Assembly: GCA_014896305.1 (NCBI GenBank)
Contig: JADBKQ010000003.1
Location: forward strand, 62,001 to 126,000
Length of the DNA: 64,000 nt
Reading direction: 5' to 3'
Source of the DNA: Limnochordaceae bacterium
Lineage (GTDB): Bacteria > Bacillota > Limnochordia > Limnochordales > DUMU01
Under the pieces are notes generated by a model. It ran no database searches. It was not told the DNA's origin and worked only from the letters and a program-made list of their open reading frames with translations. A program made the position numbers and the translations under genes. The number at the start of each line of letters is the position of its first letter. Position 1 is the stretch's first letter. This document shows positions 18,177 through 27,172 of the stretch, one piece after another.

Positions 18177-19586
18177 TTATGGCTCGGTCTGCCGTCGCAA
18201 CTGCCAGCGTAAGGGCGAACCCGTAAAGGGTACCTCGCGCCGCAATGTATTCTCCAAATAGCGTAAGTACGAGAAATGAATCGCCTGCGGGTCGTTCACC
18301 TGCAGTACGATGGTGGGCGGTCGCACCTGTACCTGCTGGACGCCGTAAATTCGAGTCGGTCGGCCCTGCCGGGTGGGCGGTGCATGGACGGAGAGCGCTT
18401 CTTGGATCACCGCCCCCAGGCGTCCCGGAGACAAACGCAGCGAGAAATTCTCGAAAGCTGCGACCGTCGCGCTCAGGAGTTGCGGGATCCCCTGGCCAGT
18501 TTTCGCGGACACTGGCACGACCTCGGCGTAATGAAAAAAGTCCAGTTCCTGACGGACCCGGGCCAGCAGGGATGGCCAGCCGCCGACGCCCTGCCACCGG
18601 TCCATCTTGTTGACTGCCACCACCACGGCCCGCGCCGCCTTTTGAATCAGTCCGGCCACGTACTGGTCCTGGTGTAAGATGCCCTCGGTCGCGTCCAGGA
18701 CCAGAATGGCCACTTCGGACCGTTCCAGGACCTCAGCCGCCCGCCCGAAGGCGAGCTGCTCCAGACTCTCCTCGACCCGGCCGGGACGACGCAGCCCCGC
18801 CGTATCCACGAGCACAAAGGAGTTCCCTTTCCAGTTGAACGGAGTGTCGACAGGGTCCCGGGTGGTGCCAGGGATCTCGCTCACCACGACCCGCTCGCTA
18901 CCCAGGATTCTGTTGACCAGCGAGGACTTGCCCACGTTGGGCCGGCCCACGACGGCCACACGGATCTGGTCCGCTGGTTCTTCCTGTCCTGCCTCTCCTT
19001 CCTGCTGCGAGGCGGTAACCATCCCCGCGCCCGCCCTATGCAGCAACGACCTCTCAACGACCGCTTCTTTCGTTCCGCCGTCGCCATCCGGCCACAGCCG
19101 GTCCGCAATGGCGTCCAGCAAGTCGCCCGCCCCCTGACCGTGCTCTGCGGAAACAGGCACTGGATCGCCTAGGCCCAGGGCGTAAAAGTCTACCCAGTCG
19201 GCGGACGACGGGGCACCTTCCACTTTGTTGACCACCAGGAGCGTGGGTACTCTCGCCCGCCGGATCCACTCGGCTACCTCCTGGTCGGCCGCCAGGCAAC
19301 CCGACCGCCCGTCGACCACGAAGAGCAGCAGATCGGCCTCCTGTAAAGCCTGCTCCACCTGCCGGCGTACCTGTTCCCAGAGGGGGTCCACACTACCGAT
19401 CTGCACTCCCCCGGTATCCACCAGACGGAAACGACGCCCCCTCCAGGAGACCTCTCCATATAGCCGATCCCGGGTGACCCCCGGCTCCGCCTGAACCAGC
19501 GCCGTCCTGCGGCCGGTCAGCCGGTTGAATAGCGTGGACTTGCCCACGTTGGGGCGACCGACCAATGCTACCACGGGAAGTGGCAA
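18177..19586 (-). CDS. der: Ribosome biogenesis GTPase Der (EngA)
   Basis: Double GTPase needed for 50S ribosomal subunit assembly. The 469-residue protein has two G domains: GRPNVGKSTLFNRLTG at residue 10 with DTGG and NKVEG, and GRPNVGKSSLVNRILG at about 215 with DTAGLRRPGRV and NKMDRW. A KH-like C-terminal domain (about 380-460) reads RIYGVQQVQVRPPTIVLQ. The TTG start follows GGAGGTAA. About 30 acidic/glutamine residues link the two G domains. Bacillota often carry a DUF512 gene next to der; none is present here. Confidence 0.96.
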   Translation of the reverse strand: MPLPVVALVGRPNVGKSTLFNRLTGRRTALVQAEPGVTRDRLYGEVSWRGRRFRLVDTGGVQIGSVDPLWEQVRRQVEQALQEADLLLFVVDGRSGCLAADQEVAEWIRRARVPTLLVVNKVEGAPSSADWVDFYALGLGDPVPVSAEHGQGAGDLLDAIADRLWPDGDGGTKEAVVERSLLHRAGAGMVTASQQEGEAGQEEPADQIRVAVVGRPNVGKSSLVNRILGSERVVVSEIPGTTRDPVDTPFNWKGNSFVLVDTAGLRRPGRVEESLEQLAFGRAAEVLERSEVAILVLDATEGILHQDQYVAGLIQKAARAVVVAVNKMDRWQGVGGWPSLLARVRQELDFFHYAEVVPVSAKTGQGIPQLLSATVAAFENFSLRLSPGRLGAVIQEALSVHAPPTRQGRPTRIYGVQQVQVRPPTIVLQVNDPQAIHFSYLRYLENTLRREVPFTGSPLRWQLRRQTEP

Positions 19587-19797
19587 ACGGTTACCTCCTC
19601 TTCTCCCAGCGGGGAGTCCACCAGCTCGCCCCCGCCCGGTCCTGCCAGATGACCTTCAGCCCTCCGGCAGCCCCGGCCAGCGATGGGGGTATCAACAGCC
19701 TCTCCTGGCTTTGCACCAGCGTAACAAAGCCAGCATACGCCACCTGGGGGGACCAAAGCAAGAGCGGCCGTCCCACCGCTACCCCGTGCCAGCAGCC

Positions 19798-20007
19798 CTA
19801 GTGAACCACCAGAATCGATATCCCGTTTTGCAGGTCGTGGGGCGTCGCGAGCAAGACTTTCTCCAGGAGGAGGCAGAGTCTTTGGCGTTCCGCCTGGTCC
19901 CGCACGTAGAAGATGGGTGCACCGCCAGATACTCTTCCCCGCTGGCTGGCGTCCCCGCCATCTTCTACGACGACGGCGGCGATGAATTGACTGAGCGTTA
20001 CCTGCAC
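19798..20007 (-). CDS. Small partner protein of the YIEGIA protein (capping-complex type)
   Basis: A 69-residue cytoplasmic protein, MQVTLSQFIAAVVVEDG..., with alternating hydrophobic strands and a central charged helix (VRDQAERQRLCLLLEKVL). It begins 31 nt after the YIEGIA-family gene, and size, position and composition match the small protein annotated elsewhere as the capping complex subunit for YIEGIA. The GTG start has AAGGAG upstream. Function is unknown. The assignment rests mainly on position and resemblance. Confidence 0.6.
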   Translation of the reverse strand: MQVTLSQFIAAVVVEDGGDASQRGRVSGGAPIFYVRDQAERQRLCLLLEKVLLATPHDLQNGISILVVH

Positions 20008-20037
20008 GCTGGATGACTCCTTCAGAGACTCTCGCTC

Positions 20038-20961
20038 CTATTCCCGCTCCCGCTGGGCCATGCGCCCAGCGGTTGCCTCGGTGGGTTTGCGGATGGCCGC
20101 CTCCAACAAGGGGACGTGGCGAATGGCGGTAAGCAACGCTTCCGGCTCTTTTTTGTCAGGTACGATGACGACTACCACCTCGCCCGTATCCGAGTTGCGG
20201 CGGACCAGGGGGGTAAACTCCGGTTCATCCACGTCTTTATGGATTCCCAGCAAGACCGCGCAATCATGGGCGATCGCCTGCCGTTGGCCCAGATTGGCCA
20301 GCGTGGCGCGGGCGTCAGCGTCATGGGGTCGGATGACCGCTCCCAGGCCCTTCTCCTGTAAGGTGCGGCGAGCCGAGTCGAGCCCCACGTTCATGACGAT
20401 TACACCGGCCACTTTGAGCAGCGGCCCCTCGAACTCGAGCGGGGCAACTTCCACCAGGGCAACATCTCCTACCCGGCGGCCACGGCCCCCGTGAGCCATG
20501 AGGAATCCACCCCCCATTCCAATACCCAGTCCAGCGCCAAAACTGACGAAAGGAGAGGGCCACCATGCCCTGGCAAGAACGGCGGCCAGGCTCGAAAGGA
20601 GGCTGGCCAGCATGGCCAGATAGTTGCGAGCCTCGAACGTACGGGCAATCCCTTCGATATACGCACTGCCCCGGTGGACCAGCTCCGTCTCCTCCATGGC
20701 CGCCAGACTATCCCGTTCCAGACTGCGGACCTCGCGAAATTGCGTGGCAGCCAGCGCCAGAAAGGTGGCCGCTTCATAGTGGTGGCTGAGAATGGCGGGG
20801 AGAGCCATCGCTCCCAGGAATGCGGCGATGAACCCCATCGCCAGGTGAATGGTGTAGCCCTCCGGGTAACTGGGGTACTGTCGATAGTCCACGCGCAGCA
20901 TGAACCAGCGGGTCCACGTTCCGGACAGGACCGCAGCCACGATCGCGGGTACGTACTCCAC
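20038..20961 (-). CDS. YIEGIA-family membrane protein
   Basis: A 307-residue protein with N-terminal membrane segments (about residues 3-16, 37-58, 118-133, 141-158). It contains the family's namesake residues within GSAYIEGIARTFEARNYLAM (about 98-117), then a cytoplasmic domain with VIVMNVGLDSARRTLQEKG. The family is restricted to spore-forming Bacillota, so a sporulation role is likely but unproven. The small downstream gene is its usual partner, and spoIIP lies just upstream. The GTG start follows GAGGTGGG. Confidence 0.8.
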   Translation of the reverse strand: MEYVPAIVAAVLSGTWTRWFMLRVDYRQYPSYPEGYTIHLAMGFIAAFLGAMALPAILSHHYEAATFLALAATQFREVRSLERDSLAAMEETELVHRGSAYIEGIARTFEARNYLAMLASLLSSLAAVLARAWWPSPFVSFGAGLGIGMGGGFLMAHGGRGRRVGDVALVEVAPLEFEGPLLKVAGVIVMNVGLDSARRTLQEKGLGAVIRPHDADARATLANLGQRQAIAHDCAVLLGIHKDVDEPEFTPLVRRNSDTGEVVVVIVPDKKEPEALLTAIRHVPLLEAAIRKPTEATAGRMAQRERE

Positions 20962-20993
20962 CCCACCTCGTCTCCATCTAGTCCATCTAATTC

Positions 20994-22169
20994 CTAATTC
21001 GGGCGAGGCAGCCGCCGGTTCAGGTCAAGGAAGAAGACGATCCCGAGGGCGACGACCACCAGGATCGCCAGGGTCCAACCGATCCCCTGCCAACCGCCAT
21101 AGGTGGCTGGGGCAGCAATACCGGGAGTGAGCCCGGCGGCCACTGGTATGACCCGGCTGAACAGGTCTGCCGCTGTCGCCGCCTGGTCCAGAGGCAAGGA
21201 GTAGGTCCCAAACTCCAGCAGGGTCGCGCGTGGGGAGACATCCTGATTATAGTTACCGTGTCCAGCGAAGATTCCCAGGACCAACCCAGGGTATAGACGG
21301 TCAGCCACCGCCTTCATCCGCTTGGCAAAATCGAAGTTGGCGGCGAATTGGGGATTTTGCCGGCCTACCACGATTCTGACCTTGCTGGCCGGACGGCCCT
21401 GAATCGTCGTTCGGTACTCGTCGGCCGGTACGGCATCCCGATGCACATCGACAAGGACCGCCGGCATCTCCGGCAATAGCCGGCGAATGGTCGAACGAGA
21501 ACGCAAATACGCCAATCCGTCGTGGGGAGCGTGGATATCTTCTCGAACATCGACCCGCAGTCCCTGCCGGCGTAGCCCTTCCGCCAGGACTTCGCCTACC
21601 TTGAAGATATCCCCGCGGGGCAACTTGCTGGCAGTACCGCTGGTCGGTTCATAGGACTCATCGCTGTGGGTGAAGTAGATGCCAACCAGCGGCGCTCGTC
21701 CGCGCCACCGAAAGGGCACCCGATTGACGGGCGCCGGAATGGTTCTCCCCTGCGGGCCGATCGACCCGGCTGCAGCTGCCAAGGAAGCTTCATCGATCTT
21801 CGGCAGGATCTCCCGGCCCTCCAGGCGGACCCATACGACAAAGGCTGCTGGATCCACCCGGGTAACCTGATAGCGGTTGTTCTCTGCGTCGATGTATATG
21901 TCTCCCGGGCCCAGCTCCAACGAGGTATGCGTCACTACCTCACCGCCGGGGCTGCGCCGCACCGTGTAGTACCCCCCTTGCCGGCGTTCCCAACCGTCTT
22001 GAGCGGGCGCCGGGGTACGCCTGGACGCTGCCGCGGCGGTAGCAGCCACAAGCACCTTCGGCGCAGGATGCGAGAGGGATGACAGGGTGCTGGCCAAGGT
22101 TGGCCGGGTTGCGCAAAGCAGGCCAATCCAGCAGAGGATGAGTGCTACAGAGCCACGGTTGTGCTGCAT
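20994..22169 (-). CDS. spoIIP: Stage II sporulation protein P
   Basis: Cell-wall amidase and endopeptidase that acts with SpoIID and SpoIIM during forespore engulfment. The protein has a signal sequence (about residues 7-28) and a variable segment. The amidase domain contains GIYFTHSDESYEPTSG (ligand His and Glu), VLVDVHRDAVPADEYR, and FAGHGNYNQDVSPRATLLEFG. A C-terminal membrane segment is present (about 365-385). The ATG giving MQHNRGSVALILCW was chosen for GAGGAGAAGGGG upstream, which gives 391 residues. In the namesake motif most homologues read HTHxSE; here it is FTHSDE, which keeps the key His and Glu. Confidence 0.93.
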   Translation of the reverse strand: MQHNRGSVALILCWIGLLCATRPTLASTLSSLSHPAPKVLVAATAAAASRRTPAPAQDGWERRQGGYYTVRRSPGGEVVTHTSLELGPGDIYIDAENNRYQVTRVDPAAFVVWVRLEGREILPKIDEASLAAAAGSIGPQGRTIPAPVNRVPFRWRGRAPLVGIYFTHSDESYEPTSGTASKLPRGDIFKVGEVLAEGLRRQGLRVDVREDIHAPHDGLAYLRSRSTIRRLLPEMPAVLVDVHRDAVPADEYRTTIQGRPASKVRIVVGRQNPQFAANFDFAKRMKAVADRLYPGLVLGIFAGHGNYNQDVSPRATLLEFGTYSLPLDQAATAADLFSRVIPVAAGLTPGIAAPATYGGWQGIGWTLAILVVVALGIVFFLDLNRRLPRPN

Positions 22170-22183
22170 GCTTCCCCTTCTCC

Positions 22184-22798
22184 TCACCGGCTGGTTTCCG
22201 CCAGAGCTTCCCTGGTTTCCCCGATCCATTCGGCCAAACCCACGGCCACGATGGCACTGATGAGGGTGGCGTCTAGTAACCCTCCACCCCCGAAATTCAC
22301 CGGTACCGGGTGCCCCATCGCCCACTCCCGCGCGGCGGCTATCAGAGTCACCAAGAACACGCTGGTGCTGGCGGCAATAAACGAGGCGCGTCGGGAGCGG
22401 CCAGATAGGTAAGCGACCAACCCGGCCACCAGGCCAAACAGCCAGAGCGGGTCGAGCCAGCCGCCCCGTCCGGGGTCGAACGGCACGAACAACGCGAAAT
22501 CCGTCAGAATCAGCGTGGTAAGCAAGGTCGCAAAGAACGCCCGGCTTCGCTCTGCCGCCTCATCGGCCCGCAGCCACACGTAGAGACTGAGGAACACTGG
22601 TAGGATGCCCCCCAGGTTGACCTGGACCGATACTCCCGCCGGCCGTCCCCCCAGGTCAACGAAGCTGCCCGCGGCCATGGCTGCGAGTACGGCCAGCGCT
22701 TGCCGGTCGGTCAGGTAGAGGCGATCCAGCGTTCTATGTCCCAGTCCCACCAAGAGCAAGAGCACGACGACTCCCAGCAGTATCAGGCCAAAGGGCAT
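22184..22798 (-). CDS. Polytopic membrane protein, DUF1614-like
   Basis: A 204-residue protein with six or so hydrophobic helices and little cytoplasmic sequence. The central part reads VSVQVNLGGILPVFLSLYVWL and the C-terminal part NFGGGGLLDATLISAIVAVGL. This pattern of a glycine-rich N-x-G-G followed by a helix resembles DUF1614 proteins. Function unknown. The ATG is preceded by AGGAGGAGTGAAAGG. It lies 14 nt upstream of spoIIP on the same strand, so co-expression is likely and a sporulation role is possible. Confidence 0.6.
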   Translation of the reverse strand: MPFGLILLGVVVLLLLVGLGHRTLDRLYLTDRQALAVLAAMAAGSFVDLGGRPAGVSVQVNLGGILPVFLSLYVWLRADEAAERSRAFFATLLTTLILTDFALFVPFDPGRGGWLDPLWLFGLVAGLVAYLSGRSRRASFIAASTSVFLVTLIAAAREWAMGHPVPVNFGGGGLLDATLISAIVAVGLAEWIGETREALAETSR

Positions 22799-22958
22799 CC
22801 TTTCACTCCTCCTGAGTAGGCCCGAACGTCTGGCGCGCCTGGAATTCTTCCGCCCGACTGCCCTGGCTGGGCGGGGAGCGCCTTTGAGTATCCTTCCTCT
22901 GGTGAAAGCAGATTATCCTTGTGGGGCGCTGAGCTCGACAAAGGTTATCGCCCCCTTC

Positions 22959-22987
22959 TTGTCCATGGGGATTGACCGTGCTAGACT
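22959..22987 (+). promoter_or_regulatory. Candidate promoter of the purine permease gene
   Basis: TTGTCC and TAGACT are separated by 17 nt; each matches four of six sigma-A positions. Transcription would start near 22994, at the left PurBox-like element. A second -35-like TTGACC lies at 22972-22977 but has no matching -10. Confidence 0.4.
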
Positions 22988-22992
22988 TCAGA

Positions 22993-23032
22993 AGGCGAAC
23001 ATTTTCGTTCTTTGGTTCAACAATGTTCGTAA
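22993..23032 (+). promoter_or_regulatory. Putative PurR operator (two inverted PurBox-like elements)
   Basis: GCGAACATT (22995-23003) and its inverted copy AATGTTCG (23022-23029) resemble the Bacillus PurBox core CGAACAT. The CGAA and TTCG cores are 30 nt apart start to start, which equals the spacing reported for paired PurBoxes in Bacillus subtilis. They lie just upstream of the ribosome site of a purine permease gene. No purine riboswitch consensus was seen. Confidence 0.55.
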
Positions 23033-23048
23033 TTTGTGGGGAGGGGTT

Positions 23049-24404
23049 ATGGTGGAGGATGTGTCCAAGCGGGCCGTACTGGCAGGCGCCAGTACCGGCG
23101 CGGGCGAAACGTGGGTGGAACGGTTCTTTCACGTCCGGGAGCGGGGCAGCACGGTCAGCCGGGAGATTCTCGCAGGTCTGACCACGTTCATGACCATGGC
23201 ATACATTCTGTTCGTCAACCCCAACATTCTTTCAGCGGCCGGAGCGCCGGCAGAGGGAGTCGCCGTAGCCACCGCCCTGGCAGCCGCCGTGGCCACCCTG
23301 GCCATGGGCTTGTATGCCAACTATCCTTTCGCTCTCGCCTCCGGGATGGGGCTCAACGCCGCCCTCGCCTTTGGCCTGGTCATGGGTGAAAAGGTGAGCT
23401 GGCAGGTGGGAATGGGTGTGGTCGCCATCGAGGGTGCGATCGTGACGTTGTTCGTCCTGACCAACGTGCGAGAGGCTATCATGGATGCCATCCCCATGAA
23501 CCTGAAGCGAGCCATCGGGGCGGGCATCGGTCTGTTCATCGCTTTCATCGGCCTCAAGAGTGCAGGGTTGGTCGTGGCGAGTGAGGCTACCCTGGTCAGT
23601 TTCGGTTCCGTCACCAGTCCCGGTGTCATCGTGGCAGTCATCGGACTGCTGCTGACGGCGGCCCTGATGAGCCATCGTGTCCCGGGTGCGATCCTGTTGG
23701 GAATCGTGGGCACGACGATCGTGGGCATTCCGTTTGGCGTGACTAAGCTTCCCACTGTCTGGTGGCACTGGCCCAACTCCCAGTCGTTCTCCACTCTGTT
23801 TCAGCTGGACCTGGCAGGAGCGCTGAAACTGGGACTTCTCGGTTCCATCTTCGGTTTCCTGATGACGGACTTTTTTGACACCATGGGCACCGTGGTCGGT
23901 GTGAGCGAGGAGGGGAACTTACTGAAAAACGGTAAGTTGCCGGGACTCAAGAATGTGCTTCTCGTTGACTCCCTGGCTGCTGTCATCGGCGGTTTGTTTG
24001 GAGCAAGCTCTGTGACGACCTACGTAGAGAGCGCGGCCGGCGTCGCCCAGGGCGGTCGTACGGGCCTGACCTCGGTAGTAACCGGCTTGCTCTTCCTTGT
24101 GGCGATCTTGTTCGCACCCCTATTCACGCTGGTTCCAGCAGAGGCCACCGCGCCGGCTCTGGTGATCGTGGGCTTTCTGATGCTGTCGGGATTGAAAGAG
24201 ATCGACTTCAATAAGTTCGAGGATGCTTTCCCCGCCTTCATCACATTGCTGACCATTCCCCTCACCTACAGCATTTCCCGGGGAATTGGTTACGGATTTA
24301 TCACCTATGTGGTCGTCAAGTTGTTGAAGGGGCAGGCCAAGGAAATCCATCCGCTGCTCTGGGTGGTATCTGTCCTGTTCCTGCTCAGCTTCATCTTCGC
24401 TTAG
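23049..24404 (+). CDS. NCS2/AzgA-family purine permease
   Basis: Imports purine bases, probably guanine, hypoxanthine or adenine, by cation symport. The 451-residue membrane protein begins after a soluble N-terminus with RFFHVRERGSTVSREILAG and the family motif LTTFMTMAYILFVNPNIL. Further motifs are ALASGMGLNAALAFGLV, GSIFGFLMTDFFDTMGTVVG and SSVTTYVESAAGVAQGGRTG, which line the substrate site in AzgA-type transporters. The ATG was chosen for GGGGAGGGG directly upstream; longer starts have no such site. The gene stands alone on the plus strand between minus-strand operons. Confidence 0.93.
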   Translation: MVEDVSKRAVLAGASTGAGETWVERFFHVRERGSTVSREILAGLTTFMTMAYILFVNPNILSAAGAPAEGVAVATALAAAVATLAMGLYANYPFALASGMGLNAALAFGLVMGEKVSWQVGMGVVAIEGAIVTLFVLTNVREAIMDAIPMNLKRAIGAGIGLFIAFIGLKSAGLVVASEATLVSFGSVTSPGVIVAVIGLLLTAALMSHRVPGAILLGIVGTTIVGIPFGVTKLPTVWWHWPNSQSFSTLFQLDLAGALKLGLLGSIFGFLMTDFFDTMGTVVGVSEEGNLLKNGKLPGLKNVLLVDSLAAVIGGLFGASSVTTYVESAAGVAQGGRTGLTSVVTGLLFLVAILFAPLFTLVPAEATAPALVIVGFLMLSGLKEIDFNKFEDAFPAFITLLTIPLTYSISRGIGYGFITYVVVKLLKGQAKEIHPLLWVVSVLFLLSFIFA

Positions 24405-24469
24405 CGCTTCATCGCCAGCGGCAAGCGGGTGGTCGTTGGTGTCGTCCCTGCTCATGTCCCTAGAGGGCG

Positions 24470-24518
24470 GCGGCCCCCAGTGGCGAGCGAAGGGCAAACC
24501 TTCGCGCTGAGGGGCCGC
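24470..24518 (+). terminator. Hairpin after the purine permease gene
   Basis: Imperfect stem with outer arms GCGGCCCC / GGGGCCGC and inner arms GCGAAGG / CCTTCGC around a short loop. It lies about 65 nt after the permease stop. No T-run follows, so it may mark the 3' end of the message rather than act as an intrinsic terminator. Confidence 0.45.
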
Positions 24519-24611
24519 TACCATCAATGTCAACTCCCCGCTCTTTCCCATCCTAGCCTCGCAGTGGGGGTCAGGGGCAACCCCCCGGCGTTCGAAGGTA
24601 CGTGCAGACGA

Positions 24612-24650
24612 AGAAGGCCCTGCCGGTCAATCCCGCCGGCATGGCCTTCT
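24612..24650 (-). terminator. Terminator after the S1-type protein gene
   Basis: Inverted repeat AGAAGGCC.TGCCGG / CCGGCATGGCCTTCT with a loop of about 8 nt. On the minus strand it is followed by TCGTCTGC, a weak T-tract, and it lies 27 nt downstream of the rpsA stop. It faces the permease gene and may work in both directions. Confidence 0.6.
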
Positions 24651-24676
24651 GAGCTTCCTTTGCGAACTGCCCGGCT

Positions 24677-26338
24677 TTAATTCTCCTCCTCGTCCCCACT
24701 CGTGTGCACTGGCGTCTTCTCGTCCTTTTCGTCGCCATGCTCCAGCCTATCTTCGAGCAGGGAGCCCAGATCCCCGAGGCGTTCTCCGATGGTGGTGCCG
24801 CCCATTTCTCCGGCCGAATATTCATGGAGTTCTCCGCCGTTATGGGAGCGACGCTCACCCCGCCCCTCCCGGTCGCGGGTCTCCCGCTCGCGCTCCCGCC
24901 CATTGCGGCCGGCACCTGCCCGCCGGGCCCGCGGAGACTCATCCTCCGACTTCGGGACGCCATGGGGCTCCGGCTCCTGGGATGCCGGGTCAGCCTCGGC
25001 TTGAGGTGCTGGCGGTTCCATGGCCTGCCGGATCGACAATGAGATTCTCCGGGCCTCCGGATCCATCTTGAGAATCTTCACATCCACTCTCTGACCGGGG
25101 GAGACGACATCGCTGGCCTTGGCCACCCGTTCCGGTGCCAATTGCGAAATGTGAACCAGGCCCTCCAGGCCGTCCTCCAGCTTGACAAAGGCGCCGAAAT
25201 CGACGACGCGGGTCACCTCGCCCGTGACGATGTCACCTTCATGGTACTTCTCGGGCGCCTTCTTCCACGGGTCACCCTGTACCTGTTTGAGGCCGAGGGA
25301 GATCCGCCCCCGCTCTTTGTCGACCTTGAGAACCATCACCTGAATGTGATCGCCCTCGTGCAAGATGTCAGAGGGATGACGGACCCGGCTCCAGGCCATC
25401 TCCGAGACATGGAGCAGTCCTTCCACTCCTTGCCCAATGTCCACGAAGGCGCCGAAATCGGTGATCCTCTTGACGACGCCTGGCACGATGCTGCCTTCCT
25501 GCAGCGTATTGAACGCCGTTTCGCGGGCCTTCTCGTACTCTTCTTCCAAAACCTTACGGTGAGACAGCACCACGTTGTGACGGTCCGGCTCAAGCTCCAC
25601 GACCTTGAACCGCAATGTCTGGCCCACATACTGGGAAAGATCCTCAACGTACGTCATGGCTACCTGCGAGGCCGGGATGAACCCCCGGACGCCGACATCG
25701 GCCAGCAGTCCACCTTTGACTCGCTCGGTCACTTTGGCCTCGATGATCTCGCCAGTCTGGTAGGCTTTTTCCAGACGCCGCCAAGCGGTGTGAGCCAGCG
25801 CCCGCCGGCGGGAAAGGACCACGTTGCCCTCTCCCTCTTCCACCCGCAGGACGTACACATCTACCGTGTCGCCAGGGTGCAACACCGAAGCCGGATCCGT
25901 ATCCGCCGGAATACCCAACTCCTGCCGGGGAATGACGCCTTCAGACTTGTATCCGATATCGACCAGCACCTCGTCGGGTCGAACCTCCACCACCCGTCCC
26001 TGGATGGTCTGCCCGGGATTGAACGAGCGGAAGGTCTGATCGTAGGCGGCCATCTTCTCGTTGCTACCGTTGTCCGCAGACGGAGCGTTCTGTGCGGCAG
26101 CCGTCGCGGCCACTTCGGAGTGGAGAGGTGCATTCCCTGCTCCGGCGCCCGCCTGGGTGTCCTCCGCCTGCGGGCCAGCTGCCTCCTCCGCAACCGCAAG
26201 CTGGCCTTCGGTAGTGGCAGACACCTGCGCCTGCGCCTCGTCCGGCTCTACCTTCTGCTGGTCTTTCGCCTTCACCTGTTGCTCCGGTGAAGTGACCTCC
26301 CCATTCTGATCCAATCTCTCCTTCTCCTCCGCAGCCAT
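24677..26338 (-). CDS. rpsA: S1 RNA-binding domain protein (ribosomal protein S1 homologue)
   Basis: Four S1 domains follow one another between about residues 100 and 430: GQTIQGRVVEVRPDEVLVDI, then TGEIIEAKVTERVKGGLLAD, GSIVPGVVKRITDFGAFVDI and GDIVTGEVTRVVDFGAFVKL. Before them is an unusually long acidic, glutamine/alanine-rich N-terminus of about 95 residues. After them is a highly charged tail with an RERERETRDREGRGER run. The ATG giving MAAEEKERLDQ has AGGGGG 9 nt upstream. Gram-positive S1 homologues of this type bind mRNA; essential translation initiation is less certain than in E. coli. It follows plsC and cmk, a common arrangement. Confidence 0.9.
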   Translation of the reverse strand: MAAEEKERLDQNGEVTSPEQQVKAKDQQKVEPDEAQAQVSATTEGQLAVAEEAAGPQAEDTQAGAGAGNAPLHSEVAATAAAQNAPSADNGSNEKMAAYDQTFRSFNPGQTIQGRVVEVRPDEVLVDIGYKSEGVIPRQELGIPADTDPASVLHPGDTVDVYVLRVEEGEGNVVLSRRRALAHTAWRRLEKAYQTGEIIEAKVTERVKGGLLADVGVRGFIPASQVAMTYVEDLSQYVGQTLRFKVVELEPDRHNVVLSHRKVLEEEYEKARETAFNTLQEGSIVPGVVKRITDFGAFVDIGQGVEGLLHVSEMAWSRVRHPSDILHEGDHIQVMVLKVDKERGRISLGLKQVQGDPWKKAPEKYHEGDIVTGEVTRVVDFGAFVKLEDGLEGLVHISQLAPERVAKASDVVSPGQRVDVKILKMDPEARRISLSIRQAMEPPAPQAEADPASQEPEPHGVPKSEDESPRARRAGAGRNGRERERETRDREGRGERRSHNGGELHEYSAGEMGGTTIGERLGDLGSLLEDRLEHGDEKDEKTPVHTSGDEEEN

Positions 26339-26512
26339 CCACAATAACCCCCTCAAATCAGCTCACCAGTCTTGGGGCGGTGAGCAATCTTCCCCATCGG
26401 CTCCGCTGAATCGTCTGCTCCATCCTTCCGAACCCGTCCAATGACTAAGGGTAGTATGGCGACGTGCAGCGGAATCATGAGGCAGACTCCGACCCGCTAT
26501 GTTAGACACTCA

Positions 26513-27172
26513 TTAGGGAATTCCTTCCCCTGAGCCCGCGTTTTCTACGGAAAGTGTATGCGTTGCCCCACCCGGGCGGAATAGCGAACCAATTGCCTGG
26601 GCCAGGCCGCCCGACAATTCCTGCACCTGCTGGCGCGTGGTATGGCCGGCCGTGGTCGTGGGTGTCAGCGGATGACCAATGATCACCATCACGCGGCCTC
26701 GGGACGGAAACTTCTTCCCCCGTGGCCACAGCTTCCAGCTTCCCAACACAGCCGCAGGAACGATAGAGATCTGAGCCTGGCAAGCCAGCCAGGCGGTACC
26801 CCCGTGCAGTGCCTGCAGATGGCCATCGTCCGATCGCGTACCTTCGGGAAAGATGCCGATCACCTCGCCCTTTTCCAGCAGATCGAGGGCTCGCGTCAGC
26901 GCCCCCCGGTCGGCATGTCCCCGGTTAACAGGAATCATCCCAAGATGACGCAGCAGCCAGCCCACACCCGGAATGCGAAACAGTTCCGCTTTGGCCAAGA
27001 AATGCACCGGTCGGGGCAGAACCACTGCCAATAAAAACGGGTCTAACGCGGAAGCATGATTGGCCGCCAGGATGTACCCGCCTGTCTTGGGTAAACGCTC
27101 CAGCCCCTCCACCTCAACGGTAAAATACCGTCTCAGCACGAACCCGACGACCCAGTGCAGGAATCGGTACAA
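26513..27172 (-). CDS. plsC: 1-acyl-sn-glycerol-3-phosphate acyltransferase
   Basis: Adds the second acyl chain to lysophosphatidate to form phosphatidate at the membrane. The 219-residue protein has the catalytic HX4D motif in AANHASALDPFLLA (about residue 38), the substrate motif FPEGTRS (about 108), and the AVLGSWKLWPRG region, which is typical of the family. An N-terminal hydrophobic segment anchors it. The TTG start overlaps the end of cmk by 40 nt and has AGGAGGGG upstream. Translational coupling with cmk is likely. Confidence 0.93.
   Translation of the reverse strand: MYRFLHWVVGFVLRRYFTVEVEGLERLPKTGGYILAANHASALDPFLLAVVLPRPVHFLAKAELFRIPGVGWLLRHLGMIPVNRGHADRGALTRALDLLEKGEVIGIFPEGTRSDDGHLQALHGGTAWLACQAQISIVPAAVLGSWKLWPRGKKFPSRGRVMVIIGHPLTPTTTAGHTTRQQVQELSGGLAQAIGSLFRPGGATHTLSVENAGSGEGIP

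Noticed and set aside
22884..23048. Upstream extension of the purine permease frame
   Set aside because: It contains the promoter and operator elements, and the ATG with GGGGAGGGG is a better start.
25142..26290. 382-codon open frame on the plus strand opposite the S1-type gene
   Set aside because: It is a complement shadow of the repeated S1 domains with histidine- and leucine-rich composition.
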